Made by a program: the position numbers and the translations under genes
The notes under the pieces: generated by a model
Seen by the model: only the letters and a program-made list of their open reading frames with translations
What the model was told of the DNA's origin: nothing
Database searches by the model: none
Source of the DNA: CAZMXP01 sp964570285
GTDB taxonomy: Bacteria > Planctomycetota > PLA2
Length of the DNA stretch: 7,509 bases
Reading direction: 5' to 3'
Assembly: GCA_964570285.1 (NCBI GenBank)
Contig: CAZMXP010000099.1
Span: 1-7,509 of the forward strand
Shown here: one piece after another, positions 6,292 to 7,509 of the stretch
How positions within the stretch are numbered: position 1 is the first letter of the stretch
Layout of the letters: each line of letters starts with the position of its first letter

Positions 6292-7419
6292 ATGGCGTTC
6301 GAGTCTTTCGAGGCGCTCCGGCGCCTCCAGGAGCTGCTGCCGAAGGACGCGGCGGCAAGATGGCTGCGCGGCGCCCGCGTGAGGAGGCGGCGCGGCGGCA
6401 TCCCGGTGCTCCATGTGCAGGGCCCGATGGAGAAGCGCTGGTTCGAGACGCTCGGCGCGACGGCGCTGCGGTCGGCCCTCGGCGAGGGCGCGCTCGTGGA
6501 GGCGGCGGTCGGCGACGCGGCTCCCGACCGTTCTCCCGTCGCGAGGCCGCGCCTGAACGGTCCGGCCGGGGAGTATGCGCTGCGCCTCGTGCGCTCCTTC
6601 GTCGAGGGAGGCCCCGCGGCGACGCCGCTGCTCGTGCTCCACGGTCCGCCGCGCTGCGGCAGCGACACGCTTGTCCGGTGGGCGCTCGGCCTCGGAGGGC
6701 GGCGCATCTTCAGGCTCGACCTCGAGCGGTTGCGGTCGGGCGGGAGCCGCGAACTCGTCCCGCGCAAGCCGCTCGTCGTCGTCGAGGGGCTCGAGCGGAT
6801 CGCCGGGCGTCCGGGGGCGCAGCGGACGCTCTGCACGCTCCTCGACGGCGTCTGGGCCCGCGGGGCGCGGGTGCTCGCGACGATCGAGGGCCACCCGGGG
6901 GACCGCGAGGGTCTGCTGCCCGCGCTGCGCAGCCGGCTGCAAGCGGGCGTGCCGGTGCCGCTGCCCGCGCCGGGACCCGCCGAGGTGCGCCTCGAGCTCC
7001 GCGACCGCGCCCGGGAGCGCGGGCGCCGCCTCCCGCGCGGCTGGGAGGAGGAACTCGCCGCGCTGCCGGTCGATGCCGCGCTGCGGGCGCTCGACCTGCG
7101 CTTCGGCGGCGCGCACGACGCGGGCCGCGCCGAGGTGCGGGGCCCGCTGGAGCGCATGAAGGACATCGCCGCCCGCCTCTTCGAGGTCGAACGCGAGACC
7201 CTCGATCTGCCGATCAAGCGCCGCTCCGTCGTCGAGGCGCGCCGCTCGGTGATGGCCGCAGGCACGCGCGCGGGACTGCCGCCGGAAGAGTTGGCCCGCG
7301 CGTTCGGCATCGCCTCGACGCGGGTGGTGCGCGAGGCGTGCCGCTGGGCCGAAAGGCAGGAGAAGCGCAGCGACCGCTACTCCCGCATGATCCACGAGGT
7401 CGGCAAGGCCCTCCACTGA
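6292..7419 (+). CDS. Divergent DnaA-like protein with degenerate ATPase site
   Basis: 375 residues, starting 16 bp after the preceding stop, so probably in the same operon. It aligns with replication initiator DnaA from end to end, but it is shorter than typical bacterial DnaA (about 440-470). Residues 1-70 resemble domain I (FEALRRLQELLPKDAAARWL, then VLHVQGPMEKRWFETLGATA). Linker II is minimal (about 75-90). Domain III spans about 90-280: Walker A position GPPRCGSD (118-125), Walker B position LVVVEGLERIAGR (161-173), sensor 1 strand VLATIEG, and box VII as LPALRSRLQAG with a retained arginine-finger equivalent, Arg215. Domain IV (285-375) includes DLPIKRRS, then LPPEELARAFG and a recognition helix ending EACRW. 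The Walker A Lys and Thr are Ser124 and Asp125, the Walker B Asp-Asp is Glu165-Gly166, and the sensor 2 Arg is Asp. ATP hydrolysis is therefore unlikely, and this is probably a paralogue rather than the cell's initiator. A run of eight G (6283-6290) precedes the ATG by one base. Confidence 0.82.
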   Translation: MAFESFEALRRLQELLPKDAAARWLRGARVRRRRGGIPVLHVQGPMEKRWFETLGATALRSALGEGALVEAAVGDAAPDRSPVARPRLNGPAGEYALRLVRSFVEGGPAATPLLVLHGPPRCGSDTLVRWALGLGGRRIFRLDLERLRSGGSRELVPRKPLVVVEGLERIAGRPGAQRTLCTLLDGVWARGARVLATIEGHPGDREGLLPALRSRLQAGVPVPLPAPGPAEVRLELRDRARERGRRLPRGWEEELAALPVDAALRALDLRFGGAHDAGRAEVRGPLERMKDIAARLFEVERETLDLPIKRRSVVEARRSVMAAGTRAGLPPEELARAFGIASTRVVREACRWAERQEKRSDRYSRMIHEVGKALH

Positions 7420-7446
7420 CCCGCCGCCAGCGCGGGACGGGGGGCG

Positions 7447-7462
7447 AGGGGGCACCGCCCCT
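7447..7462 (+). other. Small GC hairpin downstream of the DnaA-like gene
   Basis: AGGGG (7447-7451) pairs with CCCCT (7458-7462) around a six-base loop, 28 bases after the stop codon. No T-run follows. It may contribute to 3'-end formation with the next hairpin, or be chance in a G-rich tract. Confidence 0.25.
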
Positions 7463-7466
7463 GTAC

Positions 7467-7495
7467 CGTTCATGACGTGATGTCGGGAACGTTTT
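7467..7495 (+). terminator. Possible intrinsic terminator after the DnaA-like gene
   Basis: CGTTC (7467-7471) pairs with GAACG (7487-7491). Inside, after a 2x2 internal loop, GAC (7474-7476) pairs with GTC (7482-7484) around a five-base loop, and TTTT (7492-7495) follows directly. The stem is short and interrupted, so strength is uncertain. Its position 48 bases after the operon's last stop is right for a terminator. Confidence 0.38.
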
Positions 7496-7509
7496 GGGGC
7501 CCCCTCATA

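Noticed and set aside
2055..7310. A minus-strand open frame of about 1750 codons that runs opposite the whole TPR gene into the aminotransferase
   Set aside because: Only the part from 3248 to 2055 has aminotransferase homology. The upstream part is an Arg/Ala/Glu/Leu-rich antisense translation produced by GC-rich third positions of the plus-strand gene, with no domain-like pattern.
6360..7475. Alternative plus-strand frames overlapping the DnaA-like gene
   Set aside because: They are Arg/Ala/Gly-rich shadow frames without motifs. The frame starting at 6292 matches DnaA from end to end.

Overview
This is a strongly GC-rich bacterial window. Its coding frames show the very high third-position GC that also leaves long spurious open frames on the opposite strand. 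Gene content (PafB/C-type WYL regulator, DapL-type aminotransferase, exported TPR/gluzincin protein, DnaA-like protein) and start codons only 6-7 bases after TANNNT boxes, without a clear Shine-Dalgarno, fit an environmental high-GC lineage such as Planctomycetota, Myxococcota or a related group. The phylum cannot be fixed from sequence alone.

Layout. (1) 1-696, plus strand: the C-terminal two thirds of a WYL-domain transcription regulator, cut by the left edge. (2) 697-2054: a non-coding stretch of about 1.36 kb between two convergent gene ends. It is mostly an array of three units of about 345 bp (846-1826). Each unit carries a long imperfect stem-loop, and an inverted-repeat arm lies upstream of the first. 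The middle unit is a chimera of the outer two, the footprint of unequal crossing-over. The last 230 bases (1827-2054) hold nothing recognisable. (3) 2055-3248, minus strand: a PLP-dependent fold-type I aminotransferase most like LL-diaminopimelate aminotransferase. (4) 3249-3314: a 66-bp divergent promoter region with a TANNNT box 6 or 7 bases before the ATG on each side, suggesting two leaderless transcripts. (5) 3315-6275, plus strand: a 986-residue exported protein with a gluzincin (peptidase MA-like) zinc-protease domain between N- and C-terminal TPR arrays. (6) 6292-7419, plus strand, 16 bp downstream and probably co-transcribed: a 375-residue protein that aligns with DnaA along its whole length (domains I, III, IV) but has lost the Walker A lysine, the Walker B aspartates, the sensor 2 arginine and the base-reading residues of the DNA-binding domain. 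(7) 7420-7509: a short tail with two hairpins, one followed by T4.

The two items most worth following are the apparently ATPase-dead full-length DnaA paralogue paired with an exported TPR-metallopeptidase, and the chimeric array of hairpin repeats between convergent genes. The aminotransferase and the WYL regulator look like ordinary housekeeping or accessory genes with no obvious functional link to the TPR/DnaA-like pair.
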